Assembly (NCBI RefSeq): GCF_003312875.1
Contig: NZ_CP015163.1
Span: forward strand, 3,472,001-3,536,000
From: Amycolatopsis albispora
GTDB taxonomy: Bacteria > Actinomycetota > Actinomycetes > Mycobacteriales > Pseudonocardiaceae
DNA length: 64,000 nucleotides
Reading direction: 5' to 3'
In this document: positions 44,202 to 52,722 of the stretch, piece by piece
Layout of the letters: every line of letters starts with the position of its first letter
Numbering within the stretch: position 1 is the stretch's first letter
Made by a program: the position numbers and the translations under genes
Notes under the pieces: generated by a model
The model's input: the letters and a program-made list of their open reading frames with translations, nothing else
What the model was told of the DNA's origin: nothing
The model's database searches: none

Positions 44202-44702
44202 ATGCCGGAGCTCACCAACGAGCCCCCTGCCCGGAGGGCCGTGAACGGCGGGACCGCGGGGAACGCGGTGCCCGCCAGGAACGCTGTGCCTGCCCTGAAC
44301 GCCGGTGCCGCCCGGAACGCCATGGAGGACACCGGGCAGCTCCCGATCATGTTCGGCGGCCCCGGCCCGTCGGTGCTCCGGCACGACCCCGCCGAGCAGG
44401 CTGGCCCGGACTACGAGGCGATCCAGCGGAGCCCGGAGTTCGTCAGCCTGCGCTCGCGGCTGCGGCGGTTCATCTTCCCGATGAGCCTGCTGTTCTTCGC
44501 CTGGTACCTGGCGTTCGTGCTGCTCGCGGCGTACGCGCACGAGTTCATGAGCACCCGCGTCTTCGGCTCGGTGAACGTGGCGATGGTGCTCGGCCTCGCC
44601 CAGTTCGCCTCCACCGTGCTGGTCACCGCCGCCTACCTGCGCTTCGCCAACCGGCGCGTCGACCCGCAGGTGGCCGCCATCCGCCGGAGCGTCGGCCGGT
44701 GA
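44202..44702 (+). CDS. DUF485 membrane protein, partner of the symporter
   Basis: 166-residue protein with a low-complexity N-terminus (NAVPARNAVPALNAGAARNA) and a DUF485 domain: SPEFVSLRSRLRRFIFPMSL near residue 82, then LFFAWYLAFVLLAAYAHEFM (TM1) and VNVAMVLGLAQFASTVLVTA (TM2). The ATG at 44202 is chosen for the strong GGAGGAGG 5 nt upstream; an in-frame ATG at 44169 is weaker. DUF485 proteins are regularly encoded before acetate/solute symporters and probably assist them. The stop overlaps the next start (GTGA). Confidence 0.85.
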   Translation: MPELTNEPPARRAVNGGTAGNAVPARNAVPALNAGAARNAMEDTGQLPIMFGGPGPSVLRHDPAEQAGPDYEAIQRSPEFVSLRSRLRRFIFPMSLLFFAWYLAFVLLAAYAHEFMSTRVFGSVNVAMVLGLAQFASTVLVTAAYLRFANRRVDPQVAAIRRSVGR

Positions 44703-46285
44703 CCGCCATCGCCGCCGCGGCCCCGGACAGCGACCCGGTGGTCAACATCGTGGTGTTCGCGCTGTTCGTCGCCATCACCCTGTTCGTGGTCTACCGGGTC
44801 AGCAGCCGCAGCTCGTCCACTTCGGACTACTACGCCGCGGGCAGCGCGTTCACCGGTCGTCAGAACGGGATCGCACTTTCGGGTGATTTCCTGTCCGCGG
44901 CCTCGTTCCTCGGTATCGCCGGCGCGATCGCCATCCACGGGTACGACGGTTTTCTCTACTCGATCGGGTTCCTCGTCGCGTGGCTGGTCGACCTGCTGCT
45001 GATCGCCGAGCTGCTGCGCAACACCGGCCGGTTCACCATGGGCGACGTGCTCAGCTTCCGGATGCGCCAGCGCCCGGTGCGGGCCGCCGCGGCCACCTCG
45101 ACGCTGGTGATCTCGCTGTTCTACATGCTCGCGCAGATGGCGGGCGCCGGCGGCCTGATCGCGCTCCTGCTGGACATCGACAGCGGCTTCGGCCAGGCGC
45201 TGGTGATCGGCGTGGTCGGTGTGGTGATGGTGCTCTACGTGCTGGTCGGCGGCATGAAGGGCACCACGTGGGTGCAGATCATCAAGGCCGCCATGCTGAT
45301 CCTGACCGTGGCCCTGATGACTGTTTTCCTGTTCGGCAAGTTCGGCTTCAGCTTCTCGAACCTGCTCTCCTCGGCCGCCGACAACAGCCCGATGGGCGAC
45401 CGCCTGCTCGAACCCGGCGGGCTCTACGGCGCCACCGACACCAGCAAGCTCGACTTCGTCTCGCTGTCGATCGCGCTGATCCTCGGCGCCGCCGCGCTGC
45501 CGCACGTGCTGATGCGCTTCTACACCGTGCCGAACTCGAAGGAGGCCCGCCGGTCGGTGGTCTGGGCGACCGCCTGCATGCTGGTCTTCTACCTCTGCAC
45601 GCTGGTGCTCGGCTTCGGCGCGGCGGCGCTGGTCGGCTCCGACGAGATCCTCGGCGCGCCCGGCCGCGAGAACTCCGCGGCCCCGCTGCTGGCCCTGCAC
45701 ATCGGTGGCACGCTGCTGCTCGGCGTGGTGGCCGCGGTGGCGTTCGCCACCATCCTGGCCGTGGTCGCCGGGCTGACCATCACCGCGTCGGCCTCGTTCG
45801 CGCACGACGTCTACGCGAACATCTTCAAGGACGGCAAGGCAGAGCCGCGGCAGGAAGTGCGGGTGGCGCGGCTCACCGCGGTGGTGATCGGCGCGCTCGC
45901 CATCGCCGGCGGCATCCTGGCCAGCGGGCAGAACGTGGCCTTCCTGGTCGCGCTCGCCTTCGCGGTGGCGGCCTCGGCGAACCTGTCCACGCTGCTGTAC
46001 TCGCTGTTCTGGAAGCGGTTCAACACCACCGGCACGCTGTGGGGCATCTACGGCGGGCTGACCGCCTGCCTGGTGCTGGTGCTGTTCTCGCCGGTGGTCT
46101 CCGGCGCGCCGGACTCGCTGTTCCCGCAGGCGGACTTCAGCTGGTTCCCGCTGAAGAACCCGGGCCTGGTGTCCATCCCGTTCTCCTTCCTCTGCGGGAT
46201 CGTCGGCACCCTGCTCGGCGAGAAGCCCGACCCGCGCAAGCAGGCCGAGATGGAGGTCCGCTCGATCACCGGCATCAGCGGCTGA
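44699..46285 (+). CDS. Sodium/solute symporter, ActP-like
   Basis: 528-residue SSS-family permease with about 13 hydrophobic segments. The family core is near residue 60: GDFLSAASFLGIAGAIAIHG. Further markers are FTMGDVLSFRMRQRPVRAAA near 115, VGGMKGTTWVQIIKAAMLIL near 185, LPHVLMRFYTVPNSKEARRS near 265, and TILAVVAGLTITASASFAHD near 350. With the DUF485 partner this points to acetate or another short carboxylate driven by sodium. Transport of acetate or pyruvate would suit a sterol-degrading organism, but the substrate is not fixed by sequence. Confidence 0.87.
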   Translation: MTAIAAAAPDSDPVVNIVVFALFVAITLFVVYRVSSRSSSTSDYYAAGSAFTGRQNGIALSGDFLSAASFLGIAGAIAIHGYDGFLYSIGFLVAWLVDLLLIAELLRNTGRFTMGDVLSFRMRQRPVRAAAATSTLVISLFYMLAQMAGAGGLIALLLDIDSGFGQALVIGVVGVVMVLYVLVGGMKGTTWVQIIKAAMLILTVALMTVFLFGKFGFSFSNLLSSAADNSPMGDRLLEPGGLYGATDTSKLDFVSLSIALILGAAALPHVLMRFYTVPNSKEARRSVVWATACMLVFYLCTLVLGFGAAALVGSDEILGAPGRENSAAPLLALHIGGTLLLGVVAAVAFATILAVVAGLTITASASFAHDVYANIFKDGKAEPRQEVRVARLTAVVIGALAIAGGILASGQNVAFLVALAFAVAASANLSTLLYSLFWKRFNTTGTLWGIYGGLTACLVLVLFSPVVSGAPDSLFPQADFSWFPLKNPGLVSIPFSFLCGIVGTLLGEKPDPRKQAEMEVRSITGISG

Positions 46286-46300
46286 CCTACCCTCGATCGG

Positions 46301-47446
46301 GTGAGCGCTGATCGAATCCTGGACTTCCTGGAGCGGGCGGACCCGCCGACGCCGTGCCTGGTGCTCGACGTCGACGTGGTCCGCGACCGCTACCGCGAGC
46401 TGTCCGCGCTGTTCGACAAGGTCTCGCTGTACTACGCGGTCAAGGCGAACCCCGAGCCCGCGGTGGTGCGCGCGCTCGTTGCCGCCGGGTCGCGGTTCGA
46501 CGTGGCGAGCCCGGCGGAGATCGAACTGTGCCTGGCGTGCGGGGCGCGGCCCGAGTCCCTGTCCTACGGCAACACGATCAAGAAGCCCGCGGACATCGCG
46601 GTCGCGTACGCGGCGGGCGTCCGCGACTTCGTCTTCGACGCCGAAGAGGACCTGGAGAACCTGGCCCGCCACGCGCCCGGATCCTCGGTGTCGGTGCGGA
46701 TCCTGGTGGACGGGCCCGATTCGGTCACCCCGTTCGGCCGGAAGTTCGGCTGCGAGCCGGAGCTGGCGCTGATCCTGCTGAAGCGGGCCGCCGCGCTCGG
46801 GCTCGACGCGGCCGGGGTGGCCTTCCACGTCGGCTCGCAGCAACTGGACCCGCGGGCCTGGGACGCCGGGATCGCGGCGGCGGCGAAGATCGCCGCCGAG
46901 GTACCCGTGCGCAGGCTCAACCTCGGCGGCGGCCTCGGCATCACCTACCGCGAGCACGCCCCGGCGCCCGCCGACTACGCGGACGCCATCTTCGGCTCGC
47001 TGCGGCGGCACTTCCCGGACGGCGTACCGGAGCTGCTGATGGAACCGGGCCGCGCGCTGGTGGCCCCCGCCGGGCTGATCCGCACCGAAGTGGTGCTGGT
47101 CGCCCGCAAGTCCACTGTGGACGAGACGCGCTGGGTCTATCTCGACGTCGGCCGGTACAACGGCCTCGCCGAGACGGAGAACGAGGCCATCGCCTACCGG
47201 CTGGTGCCGGTCGGCGAGCAGTCGGCCGGCACCGGGCCGGTGATCGTCGCCGGGCCGACCTGCGACGGCGACGACGTGCTCTACCAGCGCACCCCGTACC
47301 GGCTGCCGCTGTCCCTGCGTGGTGGTGACCGGCTGGACATCCTCGACGCCGGTGCGTACACCGCGAGCTACTCCTCGGTGGCCTTCAACGGGATCCCGCC
47401 GCTGCGCACGTATTGTCTGGGCACGGGGGTGGAAGATGACGGCTGA
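46301..47446 (+). CDS. Ornithine/lysine decarboxylase family protein (PLP, fold III)
   Basis: 381-residue alanine-racemase-fold decarboxylase resembling eukaryotic ornithine decarboxylase. The PLP lysine is in LYYAVKANPEPAVVRAL near residue 46, then SPAEIELCLACG, the stacking histidine in AFHVGSQQLDPRAW near 175, the phosphate loop LNLGGGLGITYREH near 207, EPGRALVAPAG near 248, and the catalytic cysteine in GPTCDGDDVL near 323. With speH overlapping by 11 nt and speE following, it most likely makes putrescine (or cadaverine) for polyamine synthesis. The GTG start at 46301 has only a weak ribosome-binding site. Confidence 0.86.
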   Translation: MSADRILDFLERADPPTPCLVLDVDVVRDRYRELSALFDKVSLYYAVKANPEPAVVRALVAAGSRFDVASPAEIELCLACGARPESLSYGNTIKKPADIAVAYAAGVRDFVFDAEEDLENLARHAPGSSVSVRILVDGPDSVTPFGRKFGCEPELALILLKRAAALGLDAAGVAFHVGSQQLDPRAWDAGIAAAAKIAAEVPVRRLNLGGGLGITYREHAPAPADYADAIFGSLRRHFPDGVPELLMEPGRALVAPAGLIRTEVVLVARKSTVDETRWVYLDVGRYNGLAETENEAIAYRLVPVGEQSAGTGPVIVAGPTCDGDDVLYQRTPYRLPLSLRGGDRLDILDAGAYTASYSSVAFNGIPPLRTYCLGTGVEDDG

Positions 47447-47828
47447 GGTCGGGTTGTTCGCGGGCAGGCACGTGCTGGCCGAGCTGCACGAGGTCGATCC
47501 GGCGCTGCTGGACGACGAGGGGTTCCTGCGGTCCGCGCTGCGCGAAGTGATGGAGTCGGCCGGGGCGACCGTGGTCGGCGTGCAGGCGCACCGGTTCGAA
47601 CCGCAGGGCGTGACCGTGCTGGCCATGCTCGCCGAGTCCCACGCCTCCGTGCACACCTATCCGGAACTGGGCGCGATGTTCGTCGACGTGTTCACCTGCG
47701 GGGAACGCGCCGACCCGGAACTGGCCGTGCGCCTGCTCGCCGAAGCGCTCGGCACGCGCTCGGTGATCTCGTCCACAGTCGACCGCGGGCACCGCGTGGT
47801 GCTGCCGCACAACCCGATCGGGAGCTGA
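47436..47828 (+). CDS. speH: S-adenosylmethionine decarboxylase proenzyme SpeH
   Basis: 130-residue pyruvoyl enzyme that produces decarboxylated AdoMet, the aminopropyl donor. The self-cleavage site is in LAESHASVHTYPELGAMFVD near residue 66; the serine before VHTYPE becomes the pyruvoyl group. Further family parts are GRHVLAELHEVDPALLDDEG at the start and VDVFTCGERADPELAVRLL. The ATG at 47436 lies within the end of the decarboxylase gene and behind GGGGTGG. Confidence 0.93.
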   Translation: MTAEVGLFAGRHVLAELHEVDPALLDDEGFLRSALREVMESAGATVVGVQAHRFEPQGVTVLAMLAESHASVHTYPELGAMFVDVFTCGERADPELAVRLLAEALGTRSVISSTVDRGHRVVLPHNPIGS

Positions 47829-47829
47829 G

Positions 47830-48681
47830 TTGCCGAGCATCGTCGAACCGGTCGGTGCCGGGCTGACCAGGGTGTGGGAGCTGGACGAGGTGCTGGCCGA
47901 CACCCGGACCGCCTACCAGCACCTGGTGATCGCGCGCACCGCCCAGGGCGTCTCGCTGTTCTGCGACGACGAACGGCAGAGCACCGAGGCCAGCCAGCTC
48001 GTCTACCACGAGGCGCTGATGGTGCCACCGCTGCTGCTCGCCGACGGCCGGTCGCGGGTGCTGGTGATCGGCTCCAGCGAGGGCGTGGCGACGCAGATCG
48101 CGGTGGCCGCCGGGGCCTTCGTGGACCACGTCGACATCGACACCGAGGCGGTGCGGACCTGCGCCGGACTGCTGCCGTACGGCTACTCCCCCGCCGAACT
48201 CGCCGAAGCCGAGCGCGGCACGGACACCGCACGGGTGTGGTACCGGGACGGCTGGTCGTTCCTCGCCGAGACCGAGCACCGCTACGACGTGGTGGTGATC
48301 GACCTGCCGGACGAGAACACCGACCCGTCGGCGCAGCACAACCGCCTGTACGGCAAGGACTTCCTGCGCCGGTGCGCGGGCGTGCTGGCGCCGGGCGGGG
48401 TGGTCTGCTGCCAGGCCGGCTGCCCGACGCTGTGGCGCAACGAGACCCTGCTCGCGCTGTACCAACGGTTCACCGAGGTGTTCGCCACCACCGTCTACTT
48501 CGGATCGGACGAGCACGAGTGGGCGTTCCTGTCCGGGCGCGCCGACACGCTGCCGGACCCGGTGGCGACGATGACCGCCCGGCTGGCCACGCTGCCCTAC
48601 CGTCCGTCCTCAGTGGACGCCGAAACGCTGCGCGGCGGCACCGTGCCGCCGTACTCGCTGCGGCACTCAGGCCGGGCGTAG
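47830..48681 (+). CDS. speE: Spermidine synthase SpeE-like
   Basis: 283-residue aminopropyltransferase. Visible: YQHLVIARTAQGVSLFCDDE near residue 29, QSTEASQLVYHEALMVPPLL near 50, nucleotide-binding loop VLVIGSSEGVATQIAV near 77 (GSSEG where GGGDG is usual), HVDIDTEAVRTC near 99, and VVIDLPDENTDPSAQHNRLY near 154, where the catalytic aspartate lies. It starts with TTG 1 nt after the speH stop. The three genes make a compact putrescine-to-spermidine operon. It converges on a TetR gene with a 15-bp overlap. Confidence 0.88.
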   Translation: MPSIVEPVGAGLTRVWELDEVLADTRTAYQHLVIARTAQGVSLFCDDERQSTEASQLVYHEALMVPPLLLADGRSRVLVIGSSEGVATQIAVAAGAFVDHVDIDTEAVRTCAGLLPYGYSPAELAEAERGTDTARVWYRDGWSFLAETEHRYDVVVIDLPDENTDPSAQHNRLYGKDFLRRCAGVLAPGGVVCCQAGCPTLWRNETLLALYQRFTEVFATTVYFGSDEHEWAFLSGRADTLPDPVATMTARLATLPYRPSSVDAETLRGGTVPPYSLRHSGRA

Positions 48682-49203
48682 ACCGCCGACCACGATGTCC
48701 AGCAGGCGCCCGGCCTCCTCGGGCGTGGCCTGCTCGGTGGCCACACAAAGGCCGTGGCCGAGGCGCAGCAGGTCCACGTTGGTGACGTCGGACCGGACGT
48801 GCTCTCCCGCCGCGGCGAGCACCTCGGCGGCGACCTCGTGCAGCACGGCGTGCGCCCAGGCGAACACCTCGCGGTCCCGGTCCAGGGACGCCTTGAGCGC
48901 GACGGTGAGCCCCTTCTTGCGGGTGAAGAACCGGACCTGCTCCTGGAACCAGAGCGGCATGATCTTCTCGGGCGCGGCCTCGGCGGCGAGTTCGCGGCCG
49001 TAGTCGGCCAGCGCCTCGATCTCCCCGCGGTAGACCGCTTCGACCAGCGCGTCGCGCTGCGGGAAGTGCCGGTACAGCGTGCCCGCGCCGACCTCGGCCC
49101 GCTTGACCACCTCGTCGAGCGGCACGTCGGTGCCCTTCTCGGCGAACAGCTCCCGCGCGACGGCGACGATCCGCTCGTAGTTGCGGCGGGCGTCGGCACG
49201 CAT
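48667..49203 (-). CDS. TetR-family regulator of the adjacent MFS pump
   Basis: 178-residue TetR protein: N-terminal DNA-binding domain VAVARELFAEKGTDVPLDEV, then KRAEVGAGTLYRHFPQRDAL near 13-55, and a divergent ligand domain. It is divergent from an MFS transporter gene. The 147-bp spacer contains two copies of a palindrome with half-site CTAAnCGGA, so it very likely represses itself and the pump and responds to a pump substrate. Confidence 0.88.
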   Translation of the reverse strand: MRADARRNYERIVAVARELFAEKGTDVPLDEVVKRAEVGAGTLYRHFPQRDALVEAVYRGEIEALADYGRELAAEAAPEKIMPLWFQEQVRFFTRKKGLTVALKASLDRDREVFAWAHAVLHEVAAEVLAAAGEHVRSDVTNVDLLRLGHGLCVATEQATPEEAGRLLDIVVGGLRPA

Positions 49204-49221
49204 CGCGACCTCCTCGTCAGG

Positions 49222-49246
49222 CTAAGCGGATAGATTCTCCGGTTAG
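49222..49246. promoter_or_regulatory. TetR operator 1
   Basis: 25-bp palindrome: CTAAGCGGA at 49222-49230 and TCTCCGGTTAG at 49236-49246 (written approximately by half-site). It lies 19 bp before the tetR start and is 21 of 25 identical in form to the inverted copy at 49289. Confidence 0.72.
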
Positions 49247-49288
49247 GCTTGCGGAAGCGGAGAGTCTCTCCCTATGCTAACCCCACGG

Positions 49289-49313
49289 CTAACCGGACAA
49301 TCTCTCCGTTTAG
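49289..49313. promoter_or_regulatory. TetR operator 2
   Basis: Second copy of the same palindrome (CTAACCGGA .. TCCGTTTAG), inverted relative to the first and 42 bp away. It lies 38 bp before the MFS start codon. The intervening sequence contains a further GGAGAGTCTCTCC palindrome. Confidence 0.72.
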
Positions 49314-49350
49314 CTTTCCTGGGGTTCCCGCATCCACTTTGGAGACATCC

Positions 49351-50775
49351 GTGTCCACCTCCACGCTTCCGGCACCACCGGCCGCCCGGCCCGGCCTGGC
49401 GCTGGCCACCGTGCTCACCACGCAGCTCATGCTGGTCCTCGACGTCACCGTGATGAACGTGGCGCTGCCCGGCATCCAGGCCGAACTCGGCTTCAGCCCG
49501 ACCGGGCTGTCCTGGGTGATCACCGCGTACAGCCTGGTCTTCGGCGGGCTGCTGTTGCTCGGCGGCCGCGCGGGCGACCTGTTCGGCAGGCGGCGCCTGT
49601 TCCTGGGCGGCGTGGCCGTGTTCACCGCCGCGTCCCTGCTCGGCGGGCTCGCCGACTCGGCGTTCTGGCTGGTCGCGGCCCGTGTGCTGCAGGGCGTCGG
49701 CGCCGCGGCGGCCGGGCCGAGCACGCTCGCGCTGATCACCACGACGATCACCGAACCAGCCGCGCGCACCAGGGCGCTGGCCCTGTTCACCAGCATGTCC
49801 AGCGGCGGGTTCGCGGTCGGGCTGCTGGTCGGCGGCCTGCTCACCGACTGGTTCTCGTGGCGGGCGGCGTTGTTCATCAACGTGCCGTTCGGCATCGCGG
49901 TCTGCCTGCTCGCCGCGCGGTTCGTGGTCGAACCGCCCCGCACCCGCGCGCGGCTCGACCTGCCCGGCGCGCTGCTGGCCACCCTCGGCATCGGGGCGCT
50001 GGTGTACGGCTTCAACCACGCGGCCACCGGCGGCTGGACCGCCGCGATCACCGTGCTCGGCCTGGCCGCCGGGCTGGTGCTGCTGGCCGTTTTTGTGCTG
50101 GTCGAACTGCGCACGCGGCAGCCGCTGATGCCGTTGTCCCTGTTCGCCGACCGCGACCGCGCCGCGGCCTACCTGAACTTCTTCTTCGGCCCGATGGCGA
50201 TGATGTCGATGTTCTACTTCCTCACCCAGTTCATGCAGGAGCTGGGCGGGTTCGGCCCGCTGGCCACCGGGTTCGCCTTCCTGCCGATGGCCGGCGCGGT
50301 GTTCGGGCTGAGCCGGCTGGTGCCGCGGCTGCTGCCCCGGTTCGGGCCGAAGGCGCTCACCGTCACCGGGTGCCTGCTGATGGTCGCCGGGCTCGCCTGG
50401 CTGACCCGGCTGAGCCCGGACACCGCCTACTTCCCCGGGCTGTTCGGGCCGCTGCTGCTGATGGGGCTGGGCGCGGGCACCGCGTTCACCCCGCTCAACG
50501 TGATCATCATGGCGAGCGTGCGGCCGTCGGACGCCGGTGCCGCCGGCGGGGTGCTGCAGACCATGCAGCAACTCGGGACCACCGTGGGGCTGGCCGTGCT
50601 GGTGACCGTGTTCGGCGTGGCTTCCCGCGAGACGACCGGCGGGCTGCGGCTGACCACCGGCATGACCGCGGCGTTCACCGCGGCGGCGATCATCGCCACC
50701 GGCACGCTGCTGGTCGCGCTGACCTTCCGGCGGAAGGGGGTTACAGCTGCTCGCCAGCCAGCGTCTTCGCGGTGA
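49351..50775 (+). CDS. MFS drug-efflux transporter, DHA2 (14-TM) type
   Basis: 474-residue proton-driven exporter with about 14 hydrophobic segments. Motifs: LDVTVMNVALPGIQAELGFS in TM1, LSWVITAYSLVFGGLLLLGG in TM2, GRAGDLFGRRRLFLGG (motif A) near residue 72, and AARVLQGVGAAAAGPSTLAL in TM4. The GTG at 49351 lies behind GGAG and matches the family N-terminus; the longer open frame crosses the operators and is rejected. Regulation by the divergent TetR is evident from the two operators. Substrate unknown. Confidence 0.88.
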   Translation: MSTSTLPAPPAARPGLALATVLTTQLMLVLDVTVMNVALPGIQAELGFSPTGLSWVITAYSLVFGGLLLLGGRAGDLFGRRRLFLGGVAVFTAASLLGGLADSAFWLVAARVLQGVGAAAAGPSTLALITTTITEPAARTRALALFTSMSSGGFAVGLLVGGLLTDWFSWRAALFINVPFGIAVCLLAARFVVEPPRTRARLDLPGALLATLGIGALVYGFNHAATGGWTAAITVLGLAAGLVLLAVFVLVELRTRQPLMPLSLFADRDRAAAYLNFFFGPMAMMSMFYFLTQFMQELGGFGPLATGFAFLPMAGAVFGLSRLVPRLLPRFGPKALTVTGCLLMVAGLAWLTRLSPDTAYFPGLFGPLLLMGLGAGTAFTPLNVIIMASVRPSDAGAAGGVLQTMQQLGTTVGLAVLVTVFGVASRETTGGLRLTTGMTAAFTAAAIIATGTLLVALTFRRKGVTAARQPASSR

Positions 50776-51094
50776 CCTTGCGCTCGACGACAAACGAGAC
50801 GAACGGGACGCACCCGGCGAGCAGCACCCCGGCCACCGCCTTCCACGACCAGCGGGCCTTGATCGCCAGGTCGATGGTGAGCGCGGCGTAGACCATGAAG
50901 ACCACACCGTGGATCGGCGAGTACACCGCCGACGGGCCGGGGTTGTCGAAGACGTAGCGCCAGATCATCACCACGACCAGGCCCAGCAGGCCGACACCGG
51001 TGACGTAGGCGGCCACGCGGAAGCGGGCCAGCGGACCGCGCAGCGCGGCCGCGCGCTCGGTGCCGTCCTTCGTGTCGTCTTGGGCGCTCACCAT
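50741..51094 (-). CDS. DUF3817 membrane protein
   Basis: 117-residue protein with three hydrophobic helices: RVAAYVTGVGLLGLVVVMIW near residue 26, SPIHGVVFMVYAALTIDLAI near 58, and WSWKAVAGVLLAGCVPFVSF near 82. The pattern SPIHGVVFMVY is typical of DUF3817. Function unknown. It is encoded 3 bp after the following upstream gene on the same strand, and its 3' end overlaps the MFS gene by 35 bp. Confidence 0.83.
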   Translation of the reverse strand: MVSAQDDTKDGTERAAALRGPLARFRVAAYVTGVGLLGLVVVMIWRYVFDNPGPSAVYSPIHGVVFMVYAALTIDLAIKARWSWKAVAGVLLAGCVPFVSFVVERKVTAKTLAGEQL

Positions 51095-51097
51095 CTG

Positions 51098-51499
51098 CTA
51101 CTTCCTGCTTTCTTCGTCGCGTGCCGCGAGTTCGGCGAGGTACGCGTTGTACGCCGCCAGTTCGGCGTCCTCGGGGTCCAGCGGCTGCTCGTCGGAAACC
51201 CGCGGCGCCGGGAGCCGGACCGGCTTGGGCGCGGGCGGCGGGGTGGCCTCCGTTTGGGTCCCGGCTTCGGCTTCGGCTTCCGCGCGCAGGCGGATCCGGC
51301 GGATGCGCCAGAACATGAAGGCCGGGAACAGGCCGAACAGCGGCCACTGCAGCACGTAACCCAGGTTCTGGAAGGTGCCGTTGGCCGAGGAGAACTTCTC
51401 CCACTGCCACCAGGCCAGCCCGCAGCAGAGCACCAGGCTCAGCAGGCAAACCCCGGCGATCGCCAGGCGCCGGGCGACGGGTGAGGTGGCCATGGACAC
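51098..51499 (-). CDS. Small membrane protein paired with DUF3817
   Basis: 133-residue protein with two transmembrane helices (LAIAGVCLLSLVLCCGLAWW near residue 12 and LGYVLQWPLFGLFPAFMFWR near 46) and a charged, proline-rich cytosolic tail containing an acidic end (DPEDAELAAYNAYLAELAAR). This arrangement, just before DUF3817, is common in actinomycetes, but I know no function. An ATG at 51493 is an alternative start. Confidence 0.78.
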   Translation of the reverse strand: MSMATSPVARRLAIAGVCLLSLVLCCGLAWWQWEKFSSANGTFQNLGYVLQWPLFGLFPAFMFWRIRRIRLRAEAEAEAGTQTEATPPPAPKPVRLPAPRVSDEQPLDPEDAELAAYNAYLAELAARDEESRK

Positions 51500-51577
51500 G
51501 CTTCGACGCTAGCACCCCCGTCCGGGTGAGCCACCGCACACCTGGTCGCGATATGCCCGATTCGCCGGGCGCCGAGG

Positions 51578-51632
51578 TGTCACGAATGTGGCTTTCGGGA
51601 CGTTCCGCGTCTCGAAAGCCACATTCGTGACA
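51578..51632. repeat. Intergenic palindrome, copy 4
   Basis: 25-bp stem with a single G/T mismatch and a 5-nt loop (arms 51578-51602 and 51608-51632), containing TGTCACGAATGTGGCTTTCG. It lies 79 bp upstream of the small membrane protein start, between it and the lytic transglycosylase 3' end. Confidence 0.9.
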
Positions 51633-51701
51633 TGCCCGCCTGCCCGAGGCAGAGCCCGGGCGCTCGCTCACTCGAACGTGGGGCTCGCCCCGCCCGCCAG
51701 G

Positions 51702-51752
51702 ACACGAATGTGGCTTTCGGGGCGTTTTTCGCCCCGAAAGCCACATTCGTGT
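51702..51752. repeat. Intergenic palindrome, copy 5
   Basis: Perfect 23-bp stem with a TTTTT loop (arms 51702-51724 and 51730-51752), containing ACACGAATGTGGCTTTCG. It lies 27 bp past the stop of the lytic transglycosylase gene, so it could terminate that transcript. The 69 bp between copies 4 and 5 hold no gene. Confidence 0.9.
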
Positions 51753-51779
51753 TCAGGACCGGGGCCGGGAGGCGCGAGG

Positions 51780-52607
51780 TCAGCTCGGGGCGACGGTGCG
51801 CGCGGACTTGGCATAGCCGTCCGCGAGGCCGAAGACCTTCTGCGCGTATTCGATCGAGTTGTTGTACGACATGATCCCGGCCCACCAGCCCTGCGCCGCG
51901 GACATGTCGCGCCCGCCCGCGCACAGGTAGCGCCCGGCGGCCAGCGCGGCGTCGTCGATCTGCTGCGGGTCGCCGACGCCGTCACCGTTGCCGTCGGAGT
52001 TGTACTTCGCCCACGTGCCGGGGATGAACTGCATCGGGCCGACCGCGCGGTCGTGCGTGGAGTCCCCGTCGAACCGGCCGCCGTCGGTGTCGCCGATCGC
52101 CTTGACGCCCGGCGAGCCGTCCAGCGGCACGCCGATGATCGGCTTCGACGGCAGGCCGTCGGCACCCAGCGCGGCCCCGCCGTACTGCCCGTGGTTCGAC
52201 TCGATTCGCCCGATCCCGGCGAGCGTGGCCCACGACAGCTTGCAGCCGGGCAGTTCCGCCCGCACCGCCAGCTCCGCGTTGCCGTACGCCCTCAGCGCCC
52301 GCGCCGGCACACCCATCACCGCCGCCGCCCGCTGCGACCAGCCGGCCAGCAGGTCCTCACCGGACCGCTGCTGCGGCTGCCCCTGCTGCTGCGCCCCGCC
52401 GACCGAGGCGTCCACCGGGGCGAGCGTGCCCGGCTCCACCGGCGCGGCCTGCACCTGCAACGCGGGGATCTCGGTGGTGATCGGCCCGGCCTCGGGCACG
52501 CTGGCCTTGGCGACCACCCACACCCCGGCTCCGGCCACCGCGAGCACCGCGGTCACGATTCCCGCTCGCCCGGCGGCAGCGGCCACCCCGGCTCGGACCT
52601 TGGTCAA
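51780..52607 (-). CDS. Secreted lytic murein transglycosylase
   Basis: 275-residue peptidoglycan-cleaving enzyme. An N-terminal membrane anchor or signal (AGIVTAVLAVAGAGVWVVAK near residue 14) is followed by a Gln/Pro-rich linker and an SLT-type catalytic domain: LSWATLAGIGRIESNHGQYG near 122 with the catalytic glutamate, DRAVGPMQFIPGTWAKYNSD near 185, then DDAALAAGRYLCAGGRDMSA near 215 and MSYNNSIEYAQKV. It acts in the cell wall. The start is a TTG behind GGAGGG, somewhat uncertain. Confidence 0.87.
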   Translation of the reverse strand: MTKVRAGVAAAAGRAGIVTAVLAVAGAGVWVVAKASVPEAGPITTEIPALQVQAAPVEPGTLAPVDASVGGAQQQGQPQQRSGEDLLAGWSQRAAAVMGVPARALRAYGNAELAVRAELPGCKLSWATLAGIGRIESNHGQYGGAALGADGLPSKPIIGVPLDGSPGVKAIGDTDGGRFDGDSTHDRAVGPMQFIPGTWAKYNSDGNGDGVGDPQQIDDAALAAGRYLCAGGRDMSAAQGWWAGIMSYNNSIEYAQKVFGLADGYAKSARTVAPS

Positions 52608-52722
52608 CTCGCGAACCCTCCACCCACACCGACTTCGTCAGGACAACGACTCGGCGCAGGCTAGCGTTACGCACGCGCTTTCGCGGACGCGGCTCGCCAG
52701 CTGGGAACCTCGGCCAGCCGAC

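Noticed and set aside
44132..44698. N-terminal extension of the symporter frame upstream to 44132
   Set aside because: Overlaps the whole DUF485 gene in another frame; the GTGA-coupled start at 44699 begins the membrane domain.
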